Positions 18,339 through 27,690 are shown, numbered from the stretch's first letter. The stretch: DNA of 64,000 nucleotides from Paenibacillus taiwanensis DSM 18679 (GCF_000425125.1 NZ_AULE01000024.1:62001-126000), one strand, 5' to 3'. The notes: a model not told the origin generated them from the sequence alone. Numbers and translations are program-made.

Positions 18339-18992
18339 CTAATCCCCCGTGTTTATCGTATTTTTAGACTCATCCAGATAGCTGTACAGTGTATATTTGG
18401 AAATCCCTAGGTAGGTACAAATTTTTTCACTGGATTTCTTGATCAGAAATGCCCCTTTCTGATCGAGTAAACCAATCATCCTCATCTTGTCATCCTTTGT
18501 CATGGCTGCGACAGGCTTAGCAACAGCCTCCTGTGCTTCTTGCAGCAGGGCATCAAGCAGATCATTCACATTTGTAACAAAAGATTCGCGCACCTCTGCC
18601 TGTAATCCGCTCATCGTGATGGAACGGAGTGCATGCTCCGCCATTGTCAAATCGGTAATATCAAAATTCATACAGAGCGAACCGATAATCTTGTCCTCCT
18701 GATTTCGCATATACAGTGAAGTGGAGCGAAGCAAGCGACCATCTTTCGTCTGCGTGACATAGTTCAGCTTATTGCCATCCTCGGTAGAGCCTCGCAGCAA
18801 TTCCAGTCCCAGATTGGTCCCGGGCCCGCCAACGGACCTTCCAGTTACGTGCCCATTCTCAATAGCGACAATCGTCTGATCATAGGGCAAAGTTAAATCG
18901 TGAAGCACCACCTCGCAGTTCTCGCCAAATTGCGAAGCGATGCCTTTTACGAGTGCTTGTAGAAAAGGCAGTTCATCTTTAATGGATTCCAT
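18339..18992 (-). CDS. YheO/DauR-like transcriptional regulator (PAS_6 + HTH_22)
   Basis: The product is about 217 aa. The N-terminal half reads as the YheO-like PAS domain (FGENCEVVLHDL, then SLCMNFDITDL). The C-terminal half holds a short helix-turn-helix, KICTYLGISKYTLYSYLDE, as in DauR, the D-arginine utilisation repressor. It heads the D-amino-acid gene set, so it is the likely local regulator. A GGGAGG lies four bases before the ATG at 18992; the in-frame ATG at 19004 lacks a site, so the start is not fully settled. Repeats in its upstream region could be its operator. Confidence 0.85.
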   Translation of the reverse strand: MESIKDELPFLQALVKGIASQFGENCEVVLHDLTLPYDQTIVAIENGHVTGRSVGGPGTNLGLELLRGSTEDGNKLNYVTQTKDGRLLRSTSLYMRNQEDKIIGSLCMNFDITDLTMAEHALRSITMSGLQAEVRESFVTNVNDLLDALLQEAQEAVAKPVAAMTKDDKMRMIGLLDQKGAFLIKKSSEKICTYLGISKYTLYSYLDESKNTINTGD

Positions 18993-19052
18993 AGTTCCTC
19001 CCATCGCAACTTGTCGTTATAATCAAATGGTGTTGGAAATGATATTGCTTTC

Positions 19053-19123
19053 ATTTTAGCATATGTCGAAAGGCAATCAAACAAAAAGTTTGTTGATCAA
19101 ACAAAAATTTTAGATGCTATAAT
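19053..19123. promoter_or_regulatory. Divergent promoters with tandem 12-bp direct repeat (putative operator)
   Basis: ATCAAACAAAAA occurs exactly twice, at 19076-19087 and 19096-19107, a 20-bp period. The spacer makes inverted partners (GTTTG-N5-CAAAC). On the minus strand, TTGATT (19075-19080) and TAAAAT (19053-19058) with 16-bp spacing form a promoter for the YheO-like gene. On the plus strand, TATAAT at 19118-19123 with TTGATC at 19093-19098 serves the kinase gene. One repeat overlaps each -35 region, as expected of a shared operator. Confidence 0.6.
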
Positions 19124-19147
19124 GGGCCGAAAGAGAGGATAGAAAGG

Positions 19148-20995
19148 ATGAGCTATCACATGTTGAGATGGTTAACGCGCTCACTGCACCGAAAACTGAC
19201 GTTTGTGTTAGTTATCGCCACTATGGTGCCCGTCATCTTGCTAGGAATGGTCTCTTATCACACAGCATCCACGATTACAGAAGAGAAAGCTAAACTTACA
19301 GGCGTTAACACGCTCCGGCAAGTTAATGCAATTATTGAGACGATGGTGTTAGATGTTGAAAATATGTCGGTGTTTCTAATTGGCCAACAGGAAGTACAAT
19401 CGTATTTAACACGAGAGAGATCAGGAGCATCCGAATATTTACGGATGATTGGATTTCTGACTAATCTCGCTTTTTCCAAGCCCTACATATCTGATATCCG
19501 CATTATCCCTTTTAACGGCAATGCAGAACTGACGAATACTACTATTCTTCAATCTACGTTATTTCAACAAGTCGATACGGACCCACAATTTTGGAAAAAC
19601 AATACGAAGTGGTGGTCACCTCCCTTGACAACGGTCACGAGCTCAGGCATCAAACAAACCGTTTCTCTAGTTCGTCCGATTCGGGATATGAACACGTTTA
19701 AGACGATTGGCATGTTGTCGATCGGGATTGATACGGCAGTTATTGCACAGCGTTTGCGTGATGCTGCTGTCGATGGAGCCGTAATGCTTGTTCAGGACGC
19801 TCAAGGACGTACTATTGCTGCAAGCTCGACCTCAATTACCCCTTCATTTGTTAAAATAGTGACCGATAAAATGACAAACAGCCATGAGACAGAACGATTA
19901 AATAGCGTTGGTGAGGGAGAAGACAATCAGGTTGTTATTACTGCGCCTGTACCCATTGTACCTTGGGACGCTTATCTGGCAATTCCGCATCATACGTTTA
20001 GCGCACAAAATCGATATGTCTTACAATTAACTGCTATTGCGGTCGTTCTGGCAGTTGTCATAATGGCGTGTGCGGTTGGTTATTTTGTACGCCAAGTTAC
20101 AAAGCCGCTAATTAGACTTGCGCGCCATTTGCCTGCTGTATCACTGGAACGAGCGTATCGTCCATTGCCAGTAGAGTCAGAGGATGAAATCGGCACTTTA
20201 ATTTCGAGTTACAATTTGCTTAATGAAAATATTAGACAGTTGACCGAGCAGGTAAAGCAGAATGAAGCCGCCAAGATTGAGGCCGATTTGCAAGCGCTGC
20301 AAGCCCAAATTCAACCGCATTTTCTATATAATACGTTGTCTTCGGTTCAATGGATGGCTTGGATGAGCAGCAACGATCAAATTGCCAATATGGTAGGCGC
20401 ATTAGGTGACTTTTTGCGGTTTAGCTTGAATCGTGGCATGCAGATGTGTACAGTTCAGCAGGAGTTGGAACATATTCGTAATTATTTATACATCCAGTCC
20501 ATTCGATACCCTGATCGATTTACGGTAGAAACTTATTTTCCAGACGAATTAATGGGTAATCAGATGCTTAAGCTGCTGCTGCAACCCCTTGTTGAGAATT
20601 CAATCATTCACGGCCTGCTTAAAACTAAAGCGGATCAGCGTGGTTTGCTGACGATAGAAGCGGAAACACCAGAACCAGGCTGGATTCGGCTGCGTGTTTG
20701 TGACAATGGCGTTGGCATGACGGAAATGGAACTACATGCGCTACGCGAACGATTAGCTCACTATCGGTTTGATGACAAGGCCGCCTTGCACGCACCTGTT
20801 GGACAAGACACGAGTGGTTGCTCCGCACAGATGAAGCCGCTCGGAGGATATGGACTTTACAATGTTCAGAAGCGGCTTTTGTTGCATTACGGTGAGCGAG
20901 CACAACTGCATGTGGACAGTAAACAGGGAGCAGGAACCGTCATAACACTTTATTTAATGAGCAATTGGACCGAATCTCAGCTAAACGCTTCTTAA
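19148..20995 (+). CDS. Sensor histidine kinase, YesM type
   Basis: This 615-aa membrane kinase has a membrane segment at about residues 18-38, an extracellular domain of some 250 residues, a second segment near AIAVVLAVVIMACAVGY, a HAMP region, and the His_kinase motif QIQPHFLYNTLSS with His391. The HATPase domain includes ENSIIHGL and DNGVGM. An unusual insertion (DDKAALHAPVGQD region) lies between the N and G2 boxes. The partner regulator follows 55 bp downstream, then the ABC transporter. The signal is probably a sugar or the loaded binding protein. Confidence 0.92.
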   Translation: MSYHMLRWLTRSLHRKLTFVLVIATMVPVILLGMVSYHTASTITEEKAKLTGVNTLRQVNAIIETMVLDVENMSVFLIGQQEVQSYLTRERSGASEYLRMIGFLTNLAFSKPYISDIRIIPFNGNAELTNTTILQSTLFQQVDTDPQFWKNNTKWWSPPLTTVTSSGIKQTVSLVRPIRDMNTFKTIGMLSIGIDTAVIAQRLRDAAVDGAVMLVQDAQGRTIAASSTSITPSFVKIVTDKMTNSHETERLNSVGEGEDNQVVITAPVPIVPWDAYLAIPHHTFSAQNRYVLQLTAIAVVLAVVIMACAVGYFVRQVTKPLIRLARHLPAVSLERAYRPLPVESEDEIGTLISSYNLLNENIRQLTEQVKQNEAAKIEADLQALQAQIQPHFLYNTLSSVQWMAWMSSNDQIANMVGALGDFLRFSLNRGMQMCTVQQELEHIRNYLYIQSIRYPDRFTVETYFPDELMGNQMLKLLLQPLVENSIIHGLLKTKADQRGLLTIEAETPEPGWIRLRVCDNGVGMTEMELHALRERLAHYRFDDKAALHAPVGQDTSGCSAQMKPLGGYGLYNVQKRLLLHYGERAQLHVDSKQGAGTVITLYLMSNWTESQLNAS

Positions 20996-21050
20996 GTATG
21001 ACAGAGCATACAGTTCAAATGATGCTGAAATAGAACGAGGAGGAGACAAG

Positions 21051-22655
21051 ATGAAGGCGCTAATTGTTGATGACGAAGTCATTATCCGAACTGGATTAGC
21101 TAAAGTGATTCCGTGGCAGGAGCTTGGCTTTGAGCTGCTTCCACTTTGCAGCTCAGCGGAGGATGCGATGCCTGTTATTGAACAGGAGCTGCCGCAGCTC
21201 GTTCTGACCGATATTCGTATGAATGGACTGGACGGTTTAACACTTGCTGCATTTATCCGATCTAAAAGTCCAGACACGCAAACGATCGTGTATACAGGCT
21301 ACGATAATTTTAGTTATGCACAACAGGCTTTAAGAGAGGGCGTTAGCGATTATTTGCTGAAAACAAGTCGACCCGATGATATTATACGCGCAGCACTGCT
21401 GGCAAAGGAGCGCATTTTGGTTCGGCGGCAGCAGTTAGCAGAACAAGCGAAGAAAGAAGCATCTTATCGTGACCAACTGCTGCGCATGTGGCTGAATGGT
21501 ACGTTATCTTCACAAGAGGCGGAATTGGCAGCTGCCACACTGCTTAAAGGAAAAGAACAAAAGCAAGGTATTTCCGGGGAAATGATTAATGAGTATAAGG
21601 AAGAAACGCTGCGGGGGTTACTTCCTTCTTATGAGGTGGCGGTACTCCGAGCGGATGGTTGGGACAGCGGACAGGAGCAATTGTTGTTGTTTGCAGTTGA
21701 GAACATGCTGAAGGAAGATTTGTGCTGTGCAGTGCTGCGTGCTGAGAGCCGGCTTATTGTTGTTTGTTATGAGGTGCAGCGTAGTTGGGGACTGGACTGG
21801 GAGTCTATTTGCAAGCGTGTGGAACAGCACTTGAAATGTCGTTTATTTGCGGGCGTAGGCAGTGCGAGCTTGTATCCGACTCGTGTCCCTATTTCATCAC
21901 AAGAGGCGCAGCGTGCTGCTGATTTTAGACTTGTGTCTGCTAACAAGCGCGTCATACATATTCATGAGACTGAACAACGGGATGGTTACCCTGTACTAAT
22001 TAGTGCGGAAGATGAGGCGGGGTGTGTGCAATGCATCAAGGGTGGAAATCCTGACCTGTTGCGCAAGTGGGTAACGATGCATATAAGTCAGTTGTTGAAT
22101 GAACCTCGGGCGACGCCGGAGTCGGTAATGGCCTATATTCACTCCATCGTTACGGGGACTAGAAGATGGCTGGAGAAATATGCGGATTCATTGTCGGACA
22201 CCTTGCAACCAATCATATGGCGGGCTGATGCCTTGGTGTCAGCAGCTGGAGCTGACCGCATGCAGTGGGAGCGGGCTATTTTTATTCAATTGCAAGAAGT
22301 ATTACAATACTACCGCGATTTGGCCGATCAGAAGGCAGGTTCTATCGTAACAAGAGCTATGCATTATATTCGGGAACATGCGGATGGAAGCTTGACGCTA
22401 CAGCATGTGGCGAGGGAGGTTCATATTCATCCGCATCATCTAAGTGAACGCTTCAAAGCAGAGACGGGCATGAACTACATTGAGTTTGTCACTCAGGCAC
22501 GAATGGAGCGGGCCGGTACGCTGCTAAAGGAATCAGGAGCTAAAGTTGCGGATATAGGACGAAGTGTTGGCTACGAGGACGTAAAATATTTCTCGCAGTT
22601 GTTTAAGAAGCATACGGGATGCACACCAACTGAATATAGGGGAGGAAAAATCTGA
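21051..22655 (+). CDS. Response regulator, YesN type, with AraC-family DNA-binding domain
   Basis: The 534-aa product has the receiver residues VDDE near the start, phospho-acceptor Asp54 in LTDIRMNGLDG and Lys in LLKTSRPDD. The C-terminal double helix-turn-helix includes QHVAREVHIHPHHLSERFKA and ends in TGCTPTEYRG. AGGAGGAG precedes the ATG. It stands between its kinase and the transporter genes and is expected to activate them. Confidence 0.93.
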   Translation: MKALIVDDEVIIRTGLAKVIPWQELGFELLPLCSSAEDAMPVIEQELPQLVLTDIRMNGLDGLTLAAFIRSKSPDTQTIVYTGYDNFSYAQQALREGVSDYLLKTSRPDDIIRAALLAKERILVRRQQLAEQAKKEASYRDQLLRMWLNGTLSSQEAELAAATLLKGKEQKQGISGEMINEYKEETLRGLLPSYEVAVLRADGWDSGQEQLLLFAVENMLKEDLCCAVLRAESRLIVVCYEVQRSWGLDWESICKRVEQHLKCRLFAGVGSASLYPTRVPISSQEAQRAADFRLVSANKRVIHIHETEQRDGYPVLISAEDEAGCVQCIKGGNPDLLRKWVTMHISQLLNEPRATPESVMAYIHSIVTGTRRWLEKYADSLSDTLQPIIWRADALVSAAGADRMQWERAIFIQLQEVLQYYRDLADQKAGSIVTRAMHYIREHADGSLTLQHVAREVHIHPHHLSERFKAETGMNYIEFVTQARMERAGTLLKESGAKVADIGRSVGYEDVKYFSQLFKKHTGCTPTEYRGGKI

Positions 22656-22696
22656 ATAAGTTCCCGCTATAAGCTGAAGATTTTCCCTCACGCTCT

Positions 22697-22712
22697 TAGT
22701 AAACGCTTACTT
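22697..22712 (+). promoter_or_regulatory. Putative cre (CcpA) site before the sugar transporter
   Basis: TAGTAAACGCTTACTT matches 15 of 16 positions of the consensus WTGNAANCGNWNNCWW. It lies 68 bp before the binding-protein start and partly overlaps a TATACT -10 (22712-22717), a position suited to carbon catabolite repression. Confidence 0.6.
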
Positions 22713-22779
22713 ATACTAAGGTTAGTTCCACAGTTACATGAAAACGGAACATTACATAATGAGATCAGGAGGGGTTCTC

Positions 22780-24108
22780 ATGCGCAAATCATTGCTGCTC
22801 GTATTGGTTATGATGGTGGCTGTATCTGTATTTACTGCTTGTTCAGGAAGTCAGAATACAGGAAAGGGAACAAGTGATGGTGGAACGGGGAAGGAAGAGA
22901 AAGTAGCACTTTCCTTGTGGCATAACTTTACAGGGGATGATCTTCGGGCAAGAACGATGCGTGAGATTGTGGACAAATTTAAGAATGACCATCCGAATAT
23001 AGATCTTAATATTCAGGCGATACCGCCAGACGGTTACAAAGCACGACTAAAAACAGTAGCTGCGGCAAACGAAATGCCGGATGTATTTCTGATGTGGCCA
23101 GGAACGATGACAAAAGAGTTCCAGGGTGGTGATTTACTACAGCCGATTAATGAATTGCTTGACAGCAAATCAGAATGGAAAAGTGGCTTCTTACCAGGCT
23201 CGTTTGACGGCTTTACGATAGACAACCAAATTTACAGTGCGCCGATGGGCTTGTCGCCGACGTCAATTTTATATTACAACCAAGCCATTTTTGATAAATA
23301 CCAATTGCAAGTACCAAAGACATGGGATGAGCTGATTAAGGCAGTCGAAAGCTTGAAGTCAAACAAGGTAACGCCTATTGCGCTTGGTAATAAAGCGGCC
23401 TGGTTGGCGCAATCAAGCATCATCTCATCGCTTGGTGATCGTGTGACGGGAAGCGAATGGTTCCTAAAGGCTGCTGCGCAGGACGGTGCTAAATTTACAG
23501 ATCCTGAATTTGTTAAGGCACTGGAATTGCTGCAACAATTGCAGCAGGCGGGTGCTTTCCAAGAAGGTTTTAACAGTATTGATAATACACAGATGGAAAT
23601 GATGTTTGCACAAGGTCAAGCCGCGATGATGATCGATGGTGGCTGGGCTTTAACGAATTTATCTGCTAATGCTTCTAAGGAAGTGCTGGATCAAATGGGT
23701 GCAACGGTTCTGCCGTCTGTTCCTGGTGGCAAAGGGGACCCCAACACAACTTCTGGTGTAGTCGGAGTAGGTCTTGGTTTAAGCAAGAAGGTAGAAGGTA
23801 AGAAAAAAGAAGCGGCGCATGAATTGATCTTGGCCATGTCGGGACCAGACGCGCAAAAACGCACATTGGAAGCGAACCAACTGGTTAGTTACAAAGTTGA
23901 ATTGGATGAAAGCAAAGTATCCTCGTTATTTGCCAAGGTGTATAAGCTGATGAATTCAGTACAACGGACGCCTGTATATGATGCCATTTTAACTAGTGCA
24001 GGAGCTGACGCAGTTAACAACGGACTACAGGAGCTTCTAATGGGTGGCAAACCACAAGATATTGCACAGAAAATACAGGATGCGCAGGCCAAGTCCATTC
24101 AAAAGTAA
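22780..24108 (+). CDS. Sugar ABC transporter substrate-binding lipoprotein
   Basis: The product is 442 aa, an extracellular solute-binding protein of family 1 (MalE/UgpB type). The signal peptide ends in the lipobox FTAC, so Cys is lipidated and the mature protein is tethered to the outer membrane face. A Gly/Ser/Lys linker leads to LSLWHNFTGDD, the first strand of the binding fold, and later MIDGGWAL and ILAMSGPDAQ segments typical of the family. The ATG at 22780 follows AGGAGGGG; an upstream in-frame start at 22738 is rejected. The substrate is unknown but is likely an oligosaccharide. Confidence 0.93.
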   Translation: MRKSLLLVLVMMVAVSVFTACSGSQNTGKGTSDGGTGKEEKVALSLWHNFTGDDLRARTMREIVDKFKNDHPNIDLNIQAIPPDGYKARLKTVAAANEMPDVFLMWPGTMTKEFQGGDLLQPINELLDSKSEWKSGFLPGSFDGFTIDNQIYSAPMGLSPTSILYYNQAIFDKYQLQVPKTWDELIKAVESLKSNKVTPIALGNKAAWLAQSSIISSLGDRVTGSEWFLKAAAQDGAKFTDPEFVKALELLQQLQQAGAFQEGFNSIDNTQMEMMFAQGQAAMMIDGGWALTNLSANASKEVLDQMGATVLPSVPGGKGDPNTTSGVVGVGLGLSKKVEGKKKEAAHELILAMSGPDAQKRTLEANQLVSYKVELDESKVSSLFAKVYKLMNSVQRTPVYDAILTSAGADAVNNGLQELLMGGKPQDIAQKIQDAQAKSIQK

Positions 24109-24149
24109 GGCTGATGGAGAGCGGACAACGTTATTCTGCTTAGACGATA

Positions 24150-24196
24150 GCTATGCCCTGCTGCTTGACGAAGCATAAGCATAGAGCGGGCATAGC
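24150..24196 (+). terminator. Intercistronic hairpin between binding protein and permease genes
   Basis: GCTATGCCC (24150-24158) pairs perfectly with GGGCATAGC (24188-24196), with a small inner hairpin. No T run follows. Such structures usually protect the 5' binding-protein message or act as a leaky stop, giving more binding protein than permease. Confidence 0.65.
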
Positions 24197-24224
24197 GTCT
24201 CGTCTTTGAGAAGGGAGGATCATG

Positions 24225-25103
24225 ATGCGAACGTTTACTGCCAAGCGTGCCTTTGTCACGTTCGGTCTTCTTCCGTCGATCATTATTTATACGGTGTTTG
24301 TTATTGTGCCTGTGTTCTGGTCGGCATACTACGGTTTTTTCGATTGGAAAGGTATCGGTGAAGCTCGTTTTATGGGCTTCGGCAATTTTACGGAGGCGCT
24401 CGGTGATGACATCTTCTGGTTATCGTTAAAAAACAATCTGATCGTTGTTGTTGCCTCGGTATTTGGCCAAGTTCCGATTGCATTGCTGCTGGCGTTGTTG
24501 CTGCGTAAAGGGACATGGTTCCAACGCTTTGTGCGCGCATCCGTATTTATGCCGATGGTACTCTCCTCAGTCGTCATCGGAATCATCTGGAGCACGATTT
24601 ATCATCCGCAAATTGGACTTCTGAACGGTTTGCTAGACATGGTTGGCTTAGGCGAATGGAAAAAAGCGTGGTTGTCTGACCCTGCAATTGCAATGTGGAT
24701 GATCGCAATCCCAATTATATGGAACTTTATCGGTCCTTATCTTATTATGTTCCTTGCGGCTCTAAGCAGCATACCAAGTGAGATGGACGATGCAGCCGCT
24801 ATGGATGGTGCCTCAGGAACACGGAAGTTGATCTCCGTTACGCTGCCTATGATATGGGATACGATCAAGGTAACTATTGTGCTGTGTATTTCAGGCAGTC
24901 TGAAGGCGTTTGATCTGATCTACGTCATGACAAATGGCGGACCAGCCCACGCAACGGAGCTTCTGGCTTCTTATATGTACAATAGTACATTTAATGTGTT
25001 CCGTTACGGGTACGGCAGCGCGGTATCGACCCTTATAATTATAATAAGTTTAATTCTGATTGCCGGGTCGCAATTGCTTATGCGCCGCCGTAACCAAACC
25101 TGA
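24225..25103 (+). CDS. Sugar ABC transporter permease, MalF/UgpA type
   Basis: The product is about 292 aa with six membrane segments (for example LLPSIIIYTVFVIVPVFWSA and a C-terminal STLIIIISLILIAGS). The EAA-like cytoplasmic loop, EMDDAAAMDGASGTRKL followed by LP, couples to an ATPase supplied elsewhere in the genome (MsmX-like), since no ATPase gene is in the cluster. Two adjacent ATGs (24222, 24225) follow GGGAGG; the second has better spacing. It pairs with the MalG-type permease that follows. Confidence 0.93.
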   Translation: MRTFTAKRAFVTFGLLPSIIIYTVFVIVPVFWSAYYGFFDWKGIGEARFMGFGNFTEALGDDIFWLSLKNNLIVVVASVFGQVPIALLLALLLRKGTWFQRFVRASVFMPMVLSSVVIGIIWSTIYHPQIGLLNGLLDMVGLGEWKKAWLSDPAIAMWMIAIPIIWNFIGPYLIMFLAALSSIPSEMDDAAAMDGASGTRKLISVTLPMIWDTIKVTIVLCISGSLKAFDLIYVMTNGGPAHATELLASYMYNSTFNVFRYGYGSAVSTLIIIISLILIAGSQLLMRRRNQT

Positions 25104-25130
25104 TGCAGCGTGAACATACAACGGAGAGGA

Positions 25131-26018
25131 GTGGATCCCGTAAACATGACTACTGCAACCCGTAGACATAGATCAGTTCGTGTCAAGCAGCACGGCGTGC
25201 CTAGATGGAAGCAATATTTGCGAAATACTGTACTTGGTGTGTACGCACTATTAACGTTGTATCCGCTGTTTTGGATGTACATGAGTGCATTTAAGACAAA
25301 TGCAGAATTTTATGCGAGTCCTTTTTCATTGCCAACTTCCTGGAATTGGGACAACTTTGTACGCGCATGGGAAGTATCTGGTATGGGAAAAGCAGCATTG
25401 AATTCTTTGTGGGTTACGTTTCTTGCGTTAGTATTAACTTTGCTGTTAGGTGCTTTGACGGCGTATATTTTGTCCAGATTTACGTTTCGCGGAAAGCGTC
25501 TGTTAACGGGAATGCTCCTGCTAGGCATGCTTATTCCTGTTCATAGCACCCTTGTTCCTTTGTTTATTATGATGAATAAGATAGGATTGTTGGACACACA
25601 TGCAGCACTTGTGCTGCCTTATACTGCCTTTGAGCTTCCGATTGCTGTCTTTATCGTCCTTGCTTATCTAACCAATATACCTAAAGAAATGGAAGAGGCA
25701 GCATTGGTAGATGGTTCAGGGTATACGGGCATCTTTACCCGAATTATATTGCCTGTCACGCTGCCAGCACTATCAACAGTTGCTATTCTAGGCTTCCTGC
25801 GTTTCTGGAACGACTTCGCATTTGCGCTTGTGTTTATTAATGATCCGAATTTGAAGACGCTTCCACTAAGCTTGTCCGTGTTTGCAACAGGTTACTCAAC
25901 CGATTTCCGGCTTACGATGGCCGCTTTAGCGATGGCCTCATTGCCAACGATAATCGTATATCTGATGTTCCAGGAACAGGTGATGAAAGGGATGGCAGCA
26001 GGAGCTGTAAAAGGGTAG
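25131..26018 (+). CDS. Sugar ABC transporter permease, MalG/UgpE type
   Basis: The product is about 295 aa with six membrane segments, and the EAA loop reads EMEEAALVDGSGYTGIF. The basic N-terminal tail is typical of MalG-type subunits. The start is uncertain: a GTG at 25131 has GGAG four bases upstream, and an ATG at 25146 has GGAG 14 bases upstream; the frame is also open from 25110. It forms the heterodimeric channel with the preceding permease and ends the transporter operon. Confidence 0.92.
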   Translation: MDPVNMTTATRRHRSVRVKQHGVPRWKQYLRNTVLGVYALLTLYPLFWMYMSAFKTNAEFYASPFSLPTSWNWDNFVRAWEVSGMGKAALNSLWVTFLALVLTLLLGALTAYILSRFTFRGKRLLTGMLLLGMLIPVHSTLVPLFIMMNKIGLLDTHAALVLPYTAFELPIAVFIVLAYLTNIPKEMEEAALVDGSGYTGIFTRIILPVTLPALSTVAILGFLRFWNDFAFALVFINDPNLKTLPLSLSVFATGYSTDFRLTMAALAMASLPTIIVYLMFQEQVMKGMAAGAVKG

Positions 26019-26581
26019 CTCCTGCTTATACAAGATGACTTACAACATTGTAAGCAAGCTGTAAGCAGAAGCAATGGCGTTGGATGCAGACGACATGTAC
26101 ACTGGTACTCAGGCAGGGGTTTCCACGGAATGGATGATTGCTGGAGATTGTCCATTACCAACTACTAATGTCATGAGCATCCATTACGCTCATTGCTTTA
26201 TTATCCATCCCATCAGGAAGTTTATATCACTTTCTTTATCACTGCCGATAGAAGCACCGTTTCAAAGGAGAAAGCTGATATAAACATTCCCATTCCCTCA
26301 TAGGCCCATTTGGCGATCGATCCTGTCTGCGACGTCACATGGGGCTTTTTTTTGCAAGCGATAGCTTTGTGTATTAGGAACAGCACTCTACTCAATTGAT
26401 CAGATAATAGCGATTACCGAAAATACGAATAGACACGGAAATAGGTTCGGATAAATGTGGAATAGTTGAATGTACTCGAATAAATGCTGCTTACATGCTC
26501 GAGGGGAGCTCTGCGGAGGCCGTTCGATGCATACAGGGTGATCATCATGATGAGGGTAATGTCACGTATCACCCCGTACCC
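26019..26581. other. 563-bp non-coding gap between the ABC transporter and lacI-like genes
   Basis: Three hairpins are seen. CTGCTTA (26022-26028) pairs with TAAGCAG (26062-26068), enclosing CTTACA/TGTAAG. GTTTATATCA-CTTTCT (26220-26235) pairs with AGAAAG-C-TGATATAAAC (26269-26285). AGGCCCAT (26302-26309) pairs with ATGGGGCT (26339-26346), one mismatch, before an eight-T run, a plausible transcription end. No convincing gene was found; the short frames lack ribosome sites. Confidence 0.6.
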
Positions 26582-27619
26582 TTACATGGAGCTGGCCGCT
26601 ACAGGAGTAGGCTCGTAAGGAATGACTGAGCCGCCGTGTTTGATCTCGCATGGGAGCTTGACTAGTTTCGGTGCTTGATTCCGGTTGCGGATACGGTCTA
26701 GCAAAAGCTGAATGCCGATCTGGCCGAAATCGTAAGCCGGTTGGGAGGCGACAGAATAGAAAGAATTCATGTTCTCTACCGTGCCGAGGTCGTCGAAGCA
26801 AGCAATGGACATATCTTCGGGTACTCGCAGCCCGCGTTCGCGCGCTTCACGGAATACAGTTAACGCAAGCATATTGTTTGCAGCAAATATAGCAGTGGGG
26901 CGTTCTTCAGGTGCACGTTCGAACCATTCATTAAGAATAAGATCTTGCTTGTCCTTAATATAGCTCGCTGTAACGATATGTTTCTCGTCAATGGGAAGTC
27001 CTGCTTCACGAAGGGCGTCTTCATAGCCTGCGCGACGCTCGCGAGCTGTGGATACATGTTCCAAACCGTTAACTAGTCCAATTCGAGTGTGTCCTTGACG
27101 AATCATTTCGCGTACGAGCTGCTTTGCTCCTGCGCGGCTGTCTCCAAGAACAGTATCGCATACGATACCTGGAACTTCCCGATCAAGCAGAACAAAGGGA
27201 ACGTTTTGACGTTCTAGCCATTGCAGATGATCAAAAGACATATCATTGCTTGGCGCAAATAGGACACCGTCTACCCGCATGGAAAGGATCATTTCTACAT
27301 ATTGACGTTCTTTGAGTAGGTTCTCGTCGCTGTTGCCGAACATGAGTCGATAGCCATGCTTGAGTGCAGCATCTTCAGCGCCGCGAGCTATCGTTGTAAA
27401 GAAGGGGTTGGTAATATCGGTAATGAGGAGGGATAACACTTTACTTTCCTGTGTGACAAGACATCTTGCCACGGAATTGGGGATGTAATGCATCTCTTCC
27501 ATTACTTGCTTTACTTTGACTCTTGTTTTCTCGCTGACTCTTCCCGTGTTGTTAATGACTCGTGATACTGTCATCGCCGATACGTTAGCCAGCCTCGCAA
27601 TATCATAAATAGTAGCCAT
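26582..27619 (-). CDS. LacI family transcriptional regulator
   Basis: The product is 345 aa. The first 50 residues form the LacI helix-turn-helix and hinge (TIYDIARLANVSAMTVSRVIN). The remainder is a periplasmic-binding-protein-like sensor domain with LSLLITDITNPFF and VDGVLFAPS segments. GGAGAAGAGG precedes the ATG. Ribokinase is encoded immediately upstream on the same strand, so ribose or another pentose is a reasonable effector guess, as in RbsR, but this is inference. Symmetric ACCGAT/ATCGGT arms (27666-27690) in its leader may be an autoregulatory site. Confidence 0.92.
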   Translation of the reverse strand: MATIYDIARLANVSAMTVSRVINNTGRVSEKTRVKVKQVMEEMHYIPNSVARCLVTQESKVLSLLITDITNPFFTTIARGAEDAALKHGYRLMFGNSDENLLKERQYVEMILSMRVDGVLFAPSNDMSFDHLQWLERQNVPFVLLDREVPGIVCDTVLGDSRAGAKQLVREMIRQGHTRIGLVNGLEHVSTARERRAGYEDALREAGLPIDEKHIVTASYIKDKQDLILNEWFERAPEERPTAIFAANNMLALTVFREARERGLRVPEDMSIACFDDLGTVENMNSFYSVASQPAYDFGQIGIQLLLDRIRNRNQAPKLVKLPCEIKHGGSVIPYEPTPVAASSM

Positions 27620-27665
27620 TGCCTCTTCTCCTGCCGTTAGTGGGATAGATGCTGAAAAAAGTTAT

Positions 27666-27690
27666 ACCGATTTTATTTTATTCTATCGGT
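27666..27690 (-). promoter_or_regulatory. Possible autoregulatory inverted repeat before the lacI-like gene
   Basis: ACCGAT (27666-27671) and ATCGGT (27685-27690) flank an AT-rich stretch that contains a TAAAAT -10 on the minus strand. The sequence ATTCTATCGG recurs 60 bp away (27680-27689 and 27740-27749). Confidence 0.35.

Noticed and set aside
26074..26283. 69-aa frame in the gap after the first ABC transporter
   Set aside because: No ribosome site, and it overlaps a long hairpin.
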